Position numbers and translations under genes: made by a program. Source: Azospirillum brasilense (GTDB lineage: Bacteria; Pseudomonadota; Alphaproteobacteria; Azospirillales; Azospirillaceae). Taken from it: a stretch of DNA of 64,000 nucleotides. Below are positions 22,089 to 31,153 of this stretch, in pieces (positions within the stretch are counted from its first letter, which is position 1; each line of letters opens with the position of its first letter). The notes below the pieces were generated by a model. That model did no database searches. It was not told the origin of the DNA and saw nothing but the letters and a program-made list of their open reading frames with translations. The DNA lies in the NCBI RefSeq assembly GCF_001315015.1, contig NZ_CP012914.1, positions 2,538,501-2,602,500 on the forward strand, in the 5' to 3' direction.

Positions 22089-23696
22089 TTACCCCTCCCG
22101 GTCGGGCTTTGACCAGAAGGCTTTCGCGTCGGCGAACTCCTTCCACAGGCCGCGGAGCGCCGGTTCGGACTCCGCCACGCCGCGGGCGTGCCAGCCGATG
22201 ACGATGCCGGCGGCGCGCGGCTCGCCCGGCTCGGGGCGGCTGCCGTCGTCGTGCAGCTCGTGCAGCAGGCGGGTCGCCGTCGCCACGTCGTTCAGGTGGC
22301 CCAGCGCGTCCTGGAAGGCCGAGAGATCCTGGATGTAGCGGCGGGCCGGCTTGTCGTCGTAGAGGCTGCGGAAGAATTCCGCCGCGTAACGCAGCTTCTT
22401 CAGGGCAATGCGCAGCTCGTGCCGCTCGGTCACCGACAGGCTCGCGAAGCCATGGCCGGCGCGGCGGGCCTTCTTGGCGCGGCGCGACAGCAGATGGTCG
22501 GCCAGATCCTCCACCGGGTCGAACAGCCGGGCGGAGTGCTCGCTGACCGGCTGGTCGCGCCAGCCCCGCGACTCGACCCAGGCGCCGAACTTCAGCAGGA
22601 AGGTGGTGTAGCGCTCGGACCGGATGGCCGCGCGCACCCCTTCGTAGGCGCGGTCGCGGCGGGCGCGCGCCGCGGCGGCGAGCGCGTCGATGTCCTCCTG
22701 GAGCGGCTTGCCGTGGCCATCGGCGCGGTGGAAGGACTCCTTCACCGGCTCCAGCAGTTCGTCCAGGAAGACGTCCCAATCGCGCGCCGGGCCGAGGCTG
22801 CCGCCCAGCCACTTCACCTCCCCCACCAGCCACGCGTAGGACTCGGCGGGGATGAAGTCCTTGAACAAAGCGAGCGCCGAGCGCAGGCGGCGCAGCGCCA
22901 CGCGCATCTGGTGGACGCCCTCCGCGTCCTCGCCGATCAGGGTGACGGCCTCGTTCGCCAACATGTGGCCGATGCAGGAGCGCAGGATGCGGGCCAGCGC
23001 GCCTTCCACCGTAGTGCCGGCGTCCAGCTCCAGCTTGCCCGCCTTGACCACCCTGTCCACCGTGCCGTCGGCGAGCGCGTAGCCGCGCTCCGCCTTGGTG
23101 CGCGGGTCGAGCCGCAGCGGAGCGGCCTGGGCCAGCTCCAGCGCCAGATCGTAGAGGACGGCGGCGGAGCCTTCGAGAAGCTCCAGCTCCACCTCCGACA
23201 CCGGGATGGAGGCGCCGTCCGGGCCACGGATCTCGCCGCTGTCGAAGGCGACCTCGATGCGGCTGGCGGTTTCGCCCTCGCCCATCGTCACCACGCGCAC
23301 GGTGCGCTGGATGAGCGTGGTGAAGAGCGGCTGCAGCTCCGCCGCGCCGACCAAGCCCAGCAGGTCCAGCGCCTCCTGCGATTCGATGGCCGACAGGTCG
23401 GGGGCCGGTCCGGCGACCGGATGCTCCCACTCCGCCCGGCCGAGCTCGCCGCGTTCCGGCGCGCCCTTGACCGTCTGAAGGAACTGGTTGCCAACCTTGC
23501 GCACGCGCAACGTCACCAGACGCCCGGCCAGACGCCGGTCGGCGGTGTCGTAATAGGTGCTTTCCAGGGTCTTGGTGCCGGCTTTTCCCTTGGCACGGGA
23601 TGCGACCGCCGGGCAGGACCGGAGCTTCGCCATGTCTTCGGCCCTGACGGCCAGCTTCAGCTCGGTTTCCCGGTTGGACTCCGCTTCGACCACCAT
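22089..23696 (-). CDS. CYTH and CHAD domain protein
   Basis: 535 residues from MVVEAESNRETELKL. The N-terminal CYTH tunnel domain (1-200) starts with the ExExK motif (ETELK) and handles triphosphate substrates. The CHAD domain (about 215-505) has the conserved helical motifs HQMRVALRRLRSALALF and ELRIALKKLRYAAEFF with their conserved His, Arg and Lys, which bind polyphosphate. CHAD proteins are known to attach to polyphosphate granules. The next gene, ParA, starts 11 bp downstream. A triphosphatase or inorganic polyphosphate-processing activity is likely, but the substrate is not shown. Confidence 0.9.
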   Translation of the reverse strand: MVVEAESNRETELKLAVRAEDMAKLRSCPAVASRAKGKAGTKTLESTYYDTADRRLAGRLVTLRVRKVGNQFLQTVKGAPERGELGRAEWEHPVAGPAPDLSAIESQEALDLLGLVGAAELQPLFTTLIQRTVRVVTMGEGETASRIEVAFDSGEIRGPDGASIPVSEVELELLEGSAAVLYDLALELAQAAPLRLDPRTKAERGYALADGTVDRVVKAGKLELDAGTTVEGALARILRSCIGHMLANEAVTLIGEDAEGVHQMRVALRRLRSALALFKDFIPAESYAWLVGEVKWLGGSLGPARDWDVFLDELLEPVKESFHRADGHGKPLQEDIDALAAAARARRDRAYEGVRAAIRSERYTTFLLKFGAWVESRGWRDQPVSEHSARLFDPVEDLADHLLSRRAKKARRAGHGFASLSVTERHELRIALKKLRYAAEFFRSLYDDKPARRYIQDLSAFQDALGHLNDVATATRLLHELHDDGSRPEPGEPRAAGIVIGWHARGVAESEPALRGLWKEFADAKAFWSKPDREG

Positions 23697-23791
23697 TCGT
23701 GCCCCGTCGTTTCCGGTGGGTCCCCGTTTTGCACAGGCCCCAGCCACGGTCAAGTTACAGAACCATGACGCTTTTGTTGCAGTCCCCGCAA

Positions 23792-24874
23792 TCAGGGGTC
23801 CGTCTTTTCCAGCACCAGGAGCTTGGACATGTAAGCCAGCGACGTCTCACGCAGGCGCAACCCGGCGGCGGCGAACAGGACGGGCAGGTCGTCGCGGGCG
23901 TAATGGGCGTAGAAGGGCTCGTGGAAGGACTGCGGGAAGCGGTCGATCAGCCCGTCCATCATCGGGTTGTCGCCGTACTGCACGCTGTCCATGAAGACCA
24001 GGATGCCGCCGGGCTTCAGCACGCGGGCCATCTCGGCGGCGGCCTGGGCGCGGATCTTCGGCGGCAGTTCGTGGAACAGGTAGATGCAGGTCACGATGTC
24101 CTGCGACCCGGTGGCCAGCGGGATCGCCTCCGCCGCCGCCTGGACCAGCGCGCTGCTGCGCGCCCAGGGGGCGAGGTTGCGCCGCGCCTCGCGCAGATAG
24201 GCCGGGGAGAGGTCGAGCGCGGTGACCGGCAGACGCGGGTGGTTGTCCTTCACGAAGGTCAGAAAGCGCCCTGTCCCGGCGGCCACGTCGAGCAGGCGGC
24301 AGTCCGTGCTGCGGCGCGTTTTCAAATGTTCGAAGATCGGCACCAGGACCTGACGGCGCATGGCATCGGCCCCGCCGCCGAACAGCACCTCCACCTGATG
24401 GTCGTAGAGGCGGGCGCTCTCTTCGGTCAGGTAGCCGCCGGTCTGGTAATGGAAGTTCTGGCGGTAGTAGGCGGGCAGCCCCCCGCTGCCGGGCGGCGGG
24501 TTGGCGCGCACCTCCACCGCCGCGTGGTCGCGGCGGCGGCGCGACACCTCCGGCACGTCGCGGAAGAAGGCGGCGGCGTCGGTCAGCAGCCGGCGCGGGT
24601 CGGGCATCAGATCGTGCGGCAGCCGGTAGTAGCCCGCCTCGATGTTGGCGAGGTCGCGGGCCAGCAGGGCGCGCAACTCCTCCAAAATCGCGCGGGTGCC
24701 GGGCACCGGACGCCCGCCGGGCGGGGTGGTCCGCGGCGGTCCGGTGATCCGTCGGCCGATCCGCGCGGCCATCATGTACTGGCCGAGGAACCAGGCGACG
24801 CGAGCGGACTGGCTGGCCGCATAAGCCAGCCGGGGGGCCAGCCGGGCGGAGGACGGCGAGGTGAGTCTGTTCAT
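23792..24874 (-). CDS. Class I SAM-dependent methyltransferase
   Basis: 360 residues from MNRLTSPSSARLAP; a 41-residue extension is open upstream but looks non-coding. The C-terminal half holds the Rossmann methyltransferase core: motif I LLDVAAGTGRFLTFV, motif II ALDLSPAYLREAR and the EIP..TGSQDIVTCIYLFHELP tract typical of UbiE-like enzymes. The N-terminal 130 residues are Arg-rich and unusual, with a hydrophobic patch (ARVAWFLGQYMMAARIG). The substrate is unknown. It is upstream of, and divergent from, pgk. Confidence 0.75.
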   Translation of the reverse strand: MNRLTSPSSARLAPRLAYAASQSARVAWFLGQYMMAARIGRRITGPPRTTPPGGRPVPGTRAILEELRALLARDLANIEAGYYRLPHDLMPDPRRLLTDAAAFFRDVPEVSRRRRDHAAVEVRANPPPGSGGLPAYYRQNFHYQTGGYLTEESARLYDHQVEVLFGGGADAMRRQVLVPIFEHLKTRRSTDCRLLDVAAGTGRFLTFVKDNHPRLPVTALDLSPAYLREARRNLAPWARSSALVQAAAEAIPLATGSQDIVTCIYLFHELPPKIRAQAAAEMARVLKPGGILVFMDSVQYGDNPMMDGLIDRFPQSFHEPFYAHYARDDLPVLFAAAGLRLRETSLAYMSKLLVLEKTDP

Positions 24875-25023
24875 GAAGATAGAGATGGGATCGGCGGTCC
24901 CGCCCGCCCAGAGCCCTGTCTTTTCGCCGCATGGGGCAACCGGTCGCCCACGCGGGCCGTTGCAAAGCGGGCGTCCCTGTGCTGGATTGCCCGGCAAAAG
25001 TTCAACCCGCAGGGACAGCAGCC

Positions 25024-26220
25024 ATGACCGAGTTCAACACCATCGACGACCTCGACGTGAACGGCAAGACGGTGCTGGTGCGTGCCGACCTCAACGTCCC
25101 GATGCAGGACGGCAAGGTCTCCGACACGACCCGCATCGACCGTCTGGCGCCGACTCTGACCGAGCTGGCGAAGAAGGGTGCGAAGGTCGTGGTGCTGTCG
25201 CACTTCGGTCGCCCGAAGAACGGCCCGGACGCCAAGAACTCGCTGCGCAACGTGCTGGACGCGCTGAGCGCCGCCGTCGGCCAGACCGTCGCCTTCGGCG
25301 AGGATTGCGTCGGCGACAAGGCCAAGGCCGCCATCGACAGTGTCCAGCCGGGCGCCATCGTGCTGCTGGAGAACACCCGCTTCCACGCGGAAGAGGAAAA
25401 GAACGATCCGGCTTTCGCCAAGCGGATCGCCGCTCTAGGCGACCTCTACGTCAACGACGCCTTCTCCGCCGCGCACCGCGCCCACGCCTCGACCGAGGGC
25501 GTCGCCCAGTATCTGCCGGCCGCCGCGGGCCGCCTGATGCAGGCCGAGCTTGAGGCGCTGACCAAGGCGCTGGAGAAGCCGGAGCGTCCGGTGGCTGCCG
25601 TCGTCGGCGGCGCCAAGATCTCCACCAAGCTGGACCTGCTCGGCAACCTCGTGAAGAAGGTCGACATGCTGGCGCTGGGCGGCGGCATGGCGAACACCTT
25701 CCTCTTCGCCCAGGGCGTGGATGTCGGCGCCTCGCTCTGCGAGAAGGACATGGCCGATCAGGCCCGTGCCATCATGGAGACCGCCAAGGCCGCCAACTGC
25801 GAGTTGCTGCTGCCCAAGGACTTCATCGTCGCCAAGGAGTTCAAGGCCGGTGCGGCCAACCGCGCCGTCCCGGCGGACGGCATCGGCGCCGACGAGATGG
25901 CGCTGGACGTCGGCCCCAAGACGGTCGAGTTCCTCGGCCTGAAGCTCCAGGGTGCGAAGACGGTGGTGTGGAACGGCCCGCTGGGCGCCTTCGAGATCCA
26001 GCCCTTCGACGGCGGCACCAACGCCGTCGCCGGCCTCGTCGCCGAGCGCACGTCGGAAGGCGGCCTGCTGTCGGTGGCCGGCGGCGGCGACACCGTCGCG
26101 GCGCTGGCGCACGCCGGTGTGGAGGAGAAGTTCACCTACATCTCCGCCGCCGGCGGCGCCTTCCTGGAATGGCTGGAAGGCAAGGAGCTGCCGGGTGTCG
26201 CCGCGCTGAAGAAGAAGTAA
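25024..26220 (+). CDS. pgk: Phosphoglycerate kinase
   Basis: 398 residues from [26 protein letters not shown], after AGGGACAG. Family motifs follow: [44 protein letters not shown], then the C-terminal nucleotide domain with [18 protein letters not shown] and GGGDTVAAL. It moves phosphate from 1,3-bisphosphoglycerate to ADP in glycolysis and works in reverse in gluconeogenesis. It is a single gene here; gap and fba are not in the window. A REP-like cluster follows the stop. Confidence 0.97.
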   Translation: MTEFNTIDDLDVNGKTVLVRADLNVPMQDGKVSDTTRIDRLAPTLTELAKKGAKVVVLSHFGRPKNGPDAKNSLRNVLDALSAAVGQTVAFGEDCVGDKAKAAIDSVQPGAIVLLENTRFHAEEEKNDPAFAKRIAALGDLYVNDAFSAAHRAHASTEGVAQYLPAAAGRLMQAELEALTKALEKPERPVAAVVGGAKISTKLDLLGNLVKKVDMLALGGGMANTFLFAQGVDVGASLCEKDMADQARAIMETAKAANCELLLPKDFIVAKEFKAGAANRAVPADGIGADEMALDVGPKTVEFLGLKLQGAKTVVWNGPLGAFEIQPFDGGTNAVAGLVAERTSEGGLLSVAGGGDTVAALAHAGVEEKFTYISAAGGAFLEWLEGKELPGVAALKKK

Positions 26221-26254
26221 GGGTTTGGGGGAATGGGTGGGTGGTCGGAACGGG

Positions 26255-26370
26255 CCCCCACCCTTCCCGCTTCGCGGGCCCCTTCCCTCCCCCGCTTCGC
26301 AGGAGAGGGAGCTTCATCCCCTCCCCTGCGAAGCGGGGGAGGGTTAGGGAGGGGGCAAGACCTCCCCCAC
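26255..26370. repeat. Cluster of REP-like palindromes between pgk and recR
   Basis: Three palindromic units: CCCGCTTCGCGGG, CCCTCCCCCGCTTCGC with GGAGAGGG, and CCCCTCCCCTGCGAAGCGGGGGAGGG (split here for length). The last ends in TTAGGGAGGGGGCAAG. They lie between convergent genes. The first unit is the same as the block found inside imuB at 55552-55589. Confidence 0.8.
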
Positions 26371-26380
26371 AAACACCTTC

Positions 26381-26974
26381 CTACAAAGGCCGCCGCGCCT
26401 TCAGCGCCGCGGTCAGCGTCCCGTCATCGAGATAGTCCAGTTCCCCGCCCACCGGCACGCCATGGGCCAGACGGGACACGGAAACCCCACTGCCGGACAG
26501 GCGGTCGGTCACCACATGGGCGGTGGTCTGCCCGTCCACCGTGGCGTTCAGCGCCAGGATGACCTCGGTCACCGCCGGGTCCTTCGCGCGCTCCACCAGG
26601 GACGGGATGTTCAAATCGTCCGGCCCCACCCCCTGCAAGGCCGACAGCGTGCCGCCCAGCACATGGTAGGTGCCGTGGAAGGCGCGCGTGCGCTCCAGCG
26701 CCCAGAGGTCGCCGGCGTCCTCCACCACGCAGATGGTCGAGCGGTCGCGGCTGTGGTCGGAACAGACGGAGCAGGGGTCGCGGCTGTCGAGGTTGCCGCA
26801 GACCGAGCAGTTGCGGATGGCCTCCGCCGCAAGCGCCATGGATTCGGACAGCGGCACCAGCAGACTGTCGCGGCGCTTCATCAGGTGCAGCGCCGCCCGC
26901 CGCGCCGACCGCGGCCCCAGCCCCGGCAGCTTGGACAGGAGCTGGATCAGGCGCTCGATTTCAGGTCCGATCAT
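26381..26974 (-). CDS. recR: Recombination protein RecR
   Basis: 197 residues. The helix-hairpin-helix region ([23 protein letters not shown]), the C4 zinc finger [16 protein letters not shown], the Toprim domain [16 protein letters not shown] and the C-terminal [22 protein letters not shown] are all present. RecR works with RecF and RecO to load RecA on gapped DNA. It forms the conserved dnaX-ybaB-recR gene order, about 60 bp after ybaB. Confidence 0.96.
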   Translation of the reverse strand: MIGPEIERLIQLLSKLPGLGPRSARRAALHLMKRRDSLLVPLSESMALAAEAIRNCSVCGNLDSRDPCSVCSDHSRDRSTICVVEDAGDLWALERTRAFHGTYHVLGGTLSALQGVGPDDLNIPSLVERAKDPAVTEVILALNATVDGQTTAHVVTDRLSGSGVSVSRLAHGVPVGGELDYLDDGTLTAALKARRPL

Positions 26975-27036
26975 TCACGGCTTCGTTTTTTTAAAAAGGG
27001 TGGCCGGGCCGACCCTGCGGCCCGGCCTTGCAACGC

Positions 27037-27360
27037 TTAGAACGGCAGCTTCATGCCCGGCGGCAGCTTCATCCCGCCCATCAGGTTCTGGGTCTCGTTG
27101 GCGACGTGCTGCTCCACCTTGGCCTTGGCGTCGTTGAAGGCGGCGATGATCAGGTCTTCCAGGACCTCGATGTCCTCCGGATCGACGATCGACTTGTCGA
27201 GCTTGATCTTCTTCATCTCGCCCTTGCCGTTGACCGTCACGTTGACCATGCCGGCGCCCGACTGGCCGGTCATCTCGACCTCGCCCAGGCGGGCCTGCAT
27301 CTCCTGCATCTTGGCCTGCATCTGCTGGGCCTGCTTCATCATCTGGCCGAGGTTCTTCAT
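27037..27360 (-). CDS. ybaB: Nucleoid-associated protein YbaB/EbfC
   Basis: 107 residues. A Met/Gln-rich helix MKNLGQMMKQAQQMQAKMQ leads to a beta-sheet and the family core GAGMVNVTVNGKGEMKKIKLD. The family forms dimers that bind DNA nonspecifically and act in nucleoid structure. It begins 4 bp after the dnaX stop and precedes recR, so the three genes are probably one transcript. Confidence 0.95.
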   Translation of the reverse strand: MKNLGQMMKQAQQMQAKMQEMQARLGEVEMTGQSGAGMVNVTVNGKGEMKKIKLDKSIVDPEDIEVLEDLIIAAFNDAKAKVEQHVANETQNLMGGMKLPPGMKLPF

Positions 27361-27363
27361 GGG

Positions 27364-29229
27364 TCAGAAATCTCCTTCATCGTCGAGCGGGTAATAAACC
27401 CCGTCGTCCTGCTGCATGACCATAAGGTCGGGATTCTCCCCGTCATCCGCAACCTGGGGCTCGGCCTCGACCGCCGCCTTGAGGTCGCGGACATCGGTGA
27501 TCTTCGCGCCGGGAAAGGCGTCCAGTACGGCGCGCACCACCGGATGCGCCTCCGCCTCCTCCAGCGCGCGCCGCTGGGCGGCCTGCTCCTGCTGGATCAG
27601 CGTCGGCTCGCCCGGCGCGTCCGAGACGATGACGACCCAGCGCTGGCCGGTCCATTCCGTCAACAGCTGGCCGACGCGATTCGGCAGGGTCGATGGGGCC
27701 AGAGTCGTCAGGCGCAGTTCCAGCCGCCCCGGCTCCAGGCGCACCAGATGGACGCTGCCGGTCAGATGGCCGTAGAGCGCGCCCTCGCGCTTCTCGGCAA
27801 AGACCTGGACCAGCGTGCGGAAGTCGCGCGGCATCGCCACGCGCTCCTCGTCCGCCACGGCGACGGCCACGGCGACGGTCTGCACGGGCTGGGGGCTCGG
27901 CTGCTGGCTTGGCTGCGCCTGGTGAGCGACGGCGCGCACGGCGGAGCCGCCAACCGCCACCGGCCCGCCACCGGGGCCACGCGGGGCACCGCCACCGCTT
28001 TGTCCACCCTGCCCGCCACCGTTCTGCAAATTCTGGAACTGGCGGATCAGGTCGCCCGGAGTCGGCATATCGGCGGCGTAGGACAGCCGCACGATGACCA
28101 TCTCCAGCGCCTGCTGCGGCACCGGGGCCGCCTGCACCTCGCCCAGCCCCTTCAGCAGGAGCTGCCACGCGCGGGTCAGCGCCGGCATGCCGAGCTTCGC
28201 CGACAGGGCGGCGCCGCGGGTGCGCTCCGCCTCCGGCAGGCCGGGGTCATTGGCGCTGTCCGGCACGACCTTCAGCCGCGTCAGGTTGTGCACCAGGTCG
28301 AGAAGGTCCTGGAGGATCACCACCGGATCGGCGCCGACGCGGTGCAGGTCGGACAGCAGGTCCATCGCCTCTGCCGGCTTGGCCGAGACGGCGGCCTCGA
28401 ACAGGTCGATCACCTTGCTGCGGTCGGCCAGACCCAGCATGTCGCGCACCTGCTGCGCGGTCACCGTGCCGGCGGCCAGCGCGATGGCCTGATCGAGCAG
28501 CGACAGGCCATCGCGCACCGACCCGTCGGCGGCCCGCGCGATCAGAGATGCTGCGTCCGGCTCGATCCCCGCCCCCTCCAGGCCGGTGATGCGGGTGAAA
28601 TGCTCCTTCAGCACCTGGGCGTCGACGCGCCGCAGATCGAAGCGCTGGCAGCGCGAGAGCACCGTCACCGGCACCTTGCGGATCTCGGTGGTGGCGAAGA
28701 CGAACTTCACATGGGCCGGCGGTTCCTCCAGCGTCTTCAGGAGCGCGTTGAACGCGCTCTTGGAGAGCATGTGGACCTCGTCGATGATGTAGAGCTTGTA
28801 GCGCGCCGAGACGGGGGCGTAGCGCACGCCGTCGATGATCTCGCGGATGTCGTCCACGCCGGTGTGGCTGGCCGCGTCCATCTCCATCACGTCGACGTGG
28901 CGGTCCTCGGCGATGGCGCGGCAGTTGTCGCAGACGCCGCAGGGCGTCACCGTCGGCCCGCCGGTGCCGTCCGGCCCGGTGCAGTTCAGCGCGCGAGCGA
29001 TGATGCGGGCGGTGGTCGTCTTGCCCACGCCGCGCACGCCGGTCAGCATGAAGGCCTGGGCGATGCGGCCCGAATGGATGGCGTTGGTCAGGGTGCGGAC
29101 GAGCGCATCCTGCCCGATCAGTTCGGCAAAGCTCTTCGGACGGTATTTCCGCGCCAGAACCCGGTAGGCAAGGCCCCCGGACGCTCCGGAAACGGAAGAG
29201 GATGCATCGGCAACGGTGGTATCGGTCAC
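27364..29229 (-). CDS. dnaX: DNA polymerase III tau/gamma subunit
   Basis: 621 residues from a GTG start. The AAA+ core has YRPKSFAELIGQDALVRTL, Walker A GVRGVGKTTTARI, the zinc module with CGVCDNC, and Walker B IIDEVHMLS. A Gly/Gln-rich linker (about 395-440) separates it from the tau-specific C-terminal part. The subunit loads the beta clamp and links the polymerase to the helicase. The protein is full-length tau; no obvious slippery heptamer was noticed. The SRP RNA gene lies just upstream in the same direction. Confidence 0.95.
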   Translation of the reverse strand: MTDTTVADASSSVSGASGGLAYRVLARKYRPKSFAELIGQDALVRTLTNAIHSGRIAQAFMLTGVRGVGKTTTARIIARALNCTGPDGTGGPTVTPCGVCDNCRAIAEDRHVDVMEMDAASHTGVDDIREIIDGVRYAPVSARYKLYIIDEVHMLSKSAFNALLKTLEEPPAHVKFVFATTEIRKVPVTVLSRCQRFDLRRVDAQVLKEHFTRITGLEGAGIEPDAASLIARAADGSVRDGLSLLDQAIALAAGTVTAQQVRDMLGLADRSKVIDLFEAAVSAKPAEAMDLLSDLHRVGADPVVILQDLLDLVHNLTRLKVVPDSANDPGLPEAERTRGAALSAKLGMPALTRAWQLLLKGLGEVQAAPVPQQALEMVIVRLSYAADMPTPGDLIRQFQNLQNGGGQGGQSGGGAPRGPGGGPVAVGGSAVRAVAHQAQPSQQPSPQPVQTVAVAVAVADEERVAMPRDFRTLVQVFAEKREGALYGHLTGSVHLVRLEPGRLELRLTTLAPSTLPNRVGQLLTEWTGQRWVVIVSDAPGEPTLIQQEQAAQRRALEEAEAHPVVRAVLDAFPGAKITDVRDLKAAVEAEPQVADDGENPDLMVMQQDDGVYYPLDDEGDF

Positions 29230-29327
29230 GCGGCTGGCCCGGTAATCGGCTTCACGACGGAGCGCAGAATAGCGTCACGGCACGGGGCTGTCGCCGTTTG
29301 AATTCGCTGCCGGATTTTATGGGGAAG

Positions 29328-29428
29328 GTGGGAGACTGGACGAACGACCCGAGCCGAAACTCGTTACGGCTGCTTCCTTCCGGACCTGACCGGGTTGGCG
29401 AGGGACTCGTCCGCCGCCAGCCTCCCGC
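29328..29428 (-). ncRNA. ffs: 4.5S RNA of the signal recognition particle (bacterial SRP RNA)
   Basis: On the minus strand the core CAGGTCCGGAAGGAAGCAGC is the universally conserved SRP RNA apical loop region. The arms at 29330-29339 (GGGAGACTGG) and 29417-29426 (CCAGCCTCCC) pair with one G-U, giving a hairpin of about 100 nt. It binds Ffh and directs membrane-protein mRNAs to the Sec translocon. It lies immediately upstream of dnaX, a common position. The start and end are placed from the pairing. Confidence 0.92.
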
Positions 29429-29496
29429 GCCCTATATCGGCGATAGGGCCGTCATATGCAAGGCCAATCTGCGGGCTTTCCGTTTGAGGCGGAACG

Positions 29497-29532
29497 AAAA
29501 AGCCCCGCGTCCGGCGGACCGCGGGGCTTTTG
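29497..29532 (-). terminator. Terminator after the cytochrome c gene
   Basis: AAAAGCCCCGCG (29498-29509) and CGCGGGGCTTTT (29520-29531) form a perfect 12-bp stem with T-rich flanks on both strands. Read on the minus strand it lies 30 bp after the cytochrome gene stop and before the SRP RNA. It could act in both directions. Confidence 0.82.
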
Positions 29533-29560
29533 CCTGTTTCCCGGATGGAACCGCCGCGGG

Positions 29561-30100
29561 TTACTGCGGCAGCGGCGCCGGGCTGTCGGACAGCGAGCGC
29601 AGATAGGCGATGATGTTCGCCCGGTCCTGGTCCTTCTTGACGCCGGCGAAGGTCATCTTGGTGCCCGGCGCGTAGGCCTTCGGGTCGTAGAGGAAGTGGT
29701 TCAGCTCGTCGTAGTTCCAGGGGCCGGCCTTGCCCTTGATGGCGTCGGAATAGGCGAAGCCGTCCAGATGGCCGTGCGGGGCGCCGACGATGCCGTAGAG
29801 GTTCGGGCCGACCTTGTTCGGGCCGCCCTTGTCGAAGCTGTGGCAGGCGGCGCAGGCCTTGGCTGCGGACTGGCCGGCGGCGGCGTCGGCCTTGGCGAGC
29901 AGCGGGGCGATCTCGGCGGGGCCGGACGGGGCGGCGCCACCGCTGGGGGCCGGAGCGGCGCCCTCCGGCATGGCGACCACATAGGCGGGTTTCTCAGGCG
30001 TCTTCGGGTGCACCAGAACTTCCGCGGCGAAGCCGGCCAACATGGCGATCAGACCCGCCAGCAGCACGGCGCCGAAAATCTTGTTCCACTCCATGCTCAT
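29561..30100 (-). CDS. cycM: Membrane-anchored cytochrome c, CycM type
   Basis: 179 residues from MSMEWNKIFGAVLLAGLIAM, an uncleaved signal anchor that matches the rhizobial CycM N-terminus. An Ala/Pro/Ser-rich spacer (about 50-75) leads to a class I cytochrome c domain with CAACH as the haem site, and the sixth-ligand Met is in GTKMTFAG. Such proteins carry electrons from the bc1 complex to cytochrome oxidase. A longer frame to 30292 exists but the start above fits the family. It is divergent from kdsB. Confidence 0.88.
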   Translation of the reverse strand: MSMEWNKIFGAVLLAGLIAMLAGFAAEVLVHPKTPEKPAYVVAMPEGAAPAPSGGAAPSGPAEIAPLLAKADAAAGQSAAKACAACHSFDKGGPNKVGPNLYGIVGAPHGHLDGFAYSDAIKGKAGPWNYDELNHFLYDPKAYAPGTKMTFAGVKKDQDRANIIAYLRSLSDSPAPLPQ

Positions 30101-30338
30101 AACGTCTTGTTCCCCTTTTTTGTCGTGCCGCGGGCCCGTCGCCAGGGCTGGCTGGTTCTCCGCCGCACGATAGCGTGACCGCGGCGGCTTGTCACCGCTT
30201 CGGCCCCCTCCCTTGCCACAGGAATATCGGTTCCCCGACTGTTGGCCAGTTGAATATTGGAGTGACGCCGCTTGACGCAAAGGGCGATCCATGGTTCACC
30301 CGCGCCACCTTTCCGATGCGACAGGGGGCCGTTCCATC

Positions 30339-31139
30339 ATGAACGCCGACATGAACGCCAGCGCAGACACCCGGGGCACGGCGAACCCGCCGCCCTCAAA
30401 TCCCATCGTGGTCATTCCCGCCCGCATGGCCTCCACCCGCCTGCCGGGGAAGCCGCTGGCCGACATCGGCGGCGCGCCGATGATCGTGCAGGTGTGGCGC
30501 CGCGCCATGGAGGCGGAGATCGGCCCGGTGGTGGTCGCCTGCGCCGAACCGGAGATCGCCGCGGCGGTGGAGACGGCGGGCGGCACGGCCGTGCTGACCC
30601 GGCCCGATCATCCCTCGGGCTCCGACCGCATCTTCGAGGCGGTCAGCCTGCTTGACCCGGAGGGGAAGTACGACGCGGTGGTGAACGTGCAGGGCGACCT
30701 GCCGACCATCGAACCCGCCGTGGTGCGCGCCGCCTTCGCCCCGCTGTCCGACCCCCAGGTGGACATCGCCACGCTGGTGGTCGAGATCACGCGGGAGGAG
30801 GAGCGCACCGACCCCAACGTGGTGAAGGCCATCCTGGAGCTGCCGCCCGGCGCCCGGCGGGGCCGCGCCCTCTATTTCAGCCGCGCCACCGCCCCGTGGG
30901 GCGACGGGCCGCTGTTCCACCACATCGGGCTGTACGCCTACCGCCGCGCCGCTCTGGAGCGCTACGTCCGGCTGCCGCCCTCGGCGCTGGAGCAGCGGGA
31001 GCGGCTGGAGCAGCTGCGCGCGCTGGCCTTCGGGATGCGCATCGATGCCGCCGTCGTTGACGCGGTTCCGCTCGGCGTCGATACTCCCGCCGACCTGGAG
31101 CGCGCCCGCGCGATCCTCGCCAAGCGCACCTCCCTTTAA
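30339..31139 (+). CDS. kdsB: 3-deoxy-manno-octulosonate cytidylyltransferase
   Basis: 266 residues from [13 protein letters not shown], with GGGGG upstream; an in-frame start at 30291 is less likely. The nucleotidyltransferase signature [23 protein letters not shown] is followed by [12 protein letters not shown] and [12 protein letters not shown]. It makes CMP-Kdo, the activated Kdo donor for lipopolysaccharide. The next gene, pheA, starts 14 bp after the stop; the pair recurs in related genomes and is probably cotranscribed, though their pathways differ. Confidence 0.93.
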   Translation: MNADMNASADTRGTANPPPSNPIVVIPARMASTRLPGKPLADIGGAPMIVQVWRRAMEAEIGPVVVACAEPEIAAAVETAGGTAVLTRPDHPSGSDRIFEAVSLLDPEGKYDAVVNVQGDLPTIEPAVVRAAFAPLSDPQVDIATLVVEITREEERTDPNVVKAILELPPGARRGRALYFSRATAPWGDGPLFHHIGLYAYRRAALERYVRLPPSALEQRERLEQLRALAFGMRIDAAVVDAVPLGVDTPADLERARAILAKRTSL

Positions 31140-31153
31140 AAGAAGACCTCCCG

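Noticed and set aside
21454..23430. A 658-codon fusion of ParA with an upstream sequence
   Set aside because: The upstream part is a +1 shadow of the CYTH-CHAD gene; ParA starts at MRTILVANIKGG with its own frame.
27364..29229. Programmed frameshift giving a shorter gamma form of DnaX
   Set aside because: No A-rich slippery heptamer followed by a stem was noticed in the linker region, so only tau is annotated.
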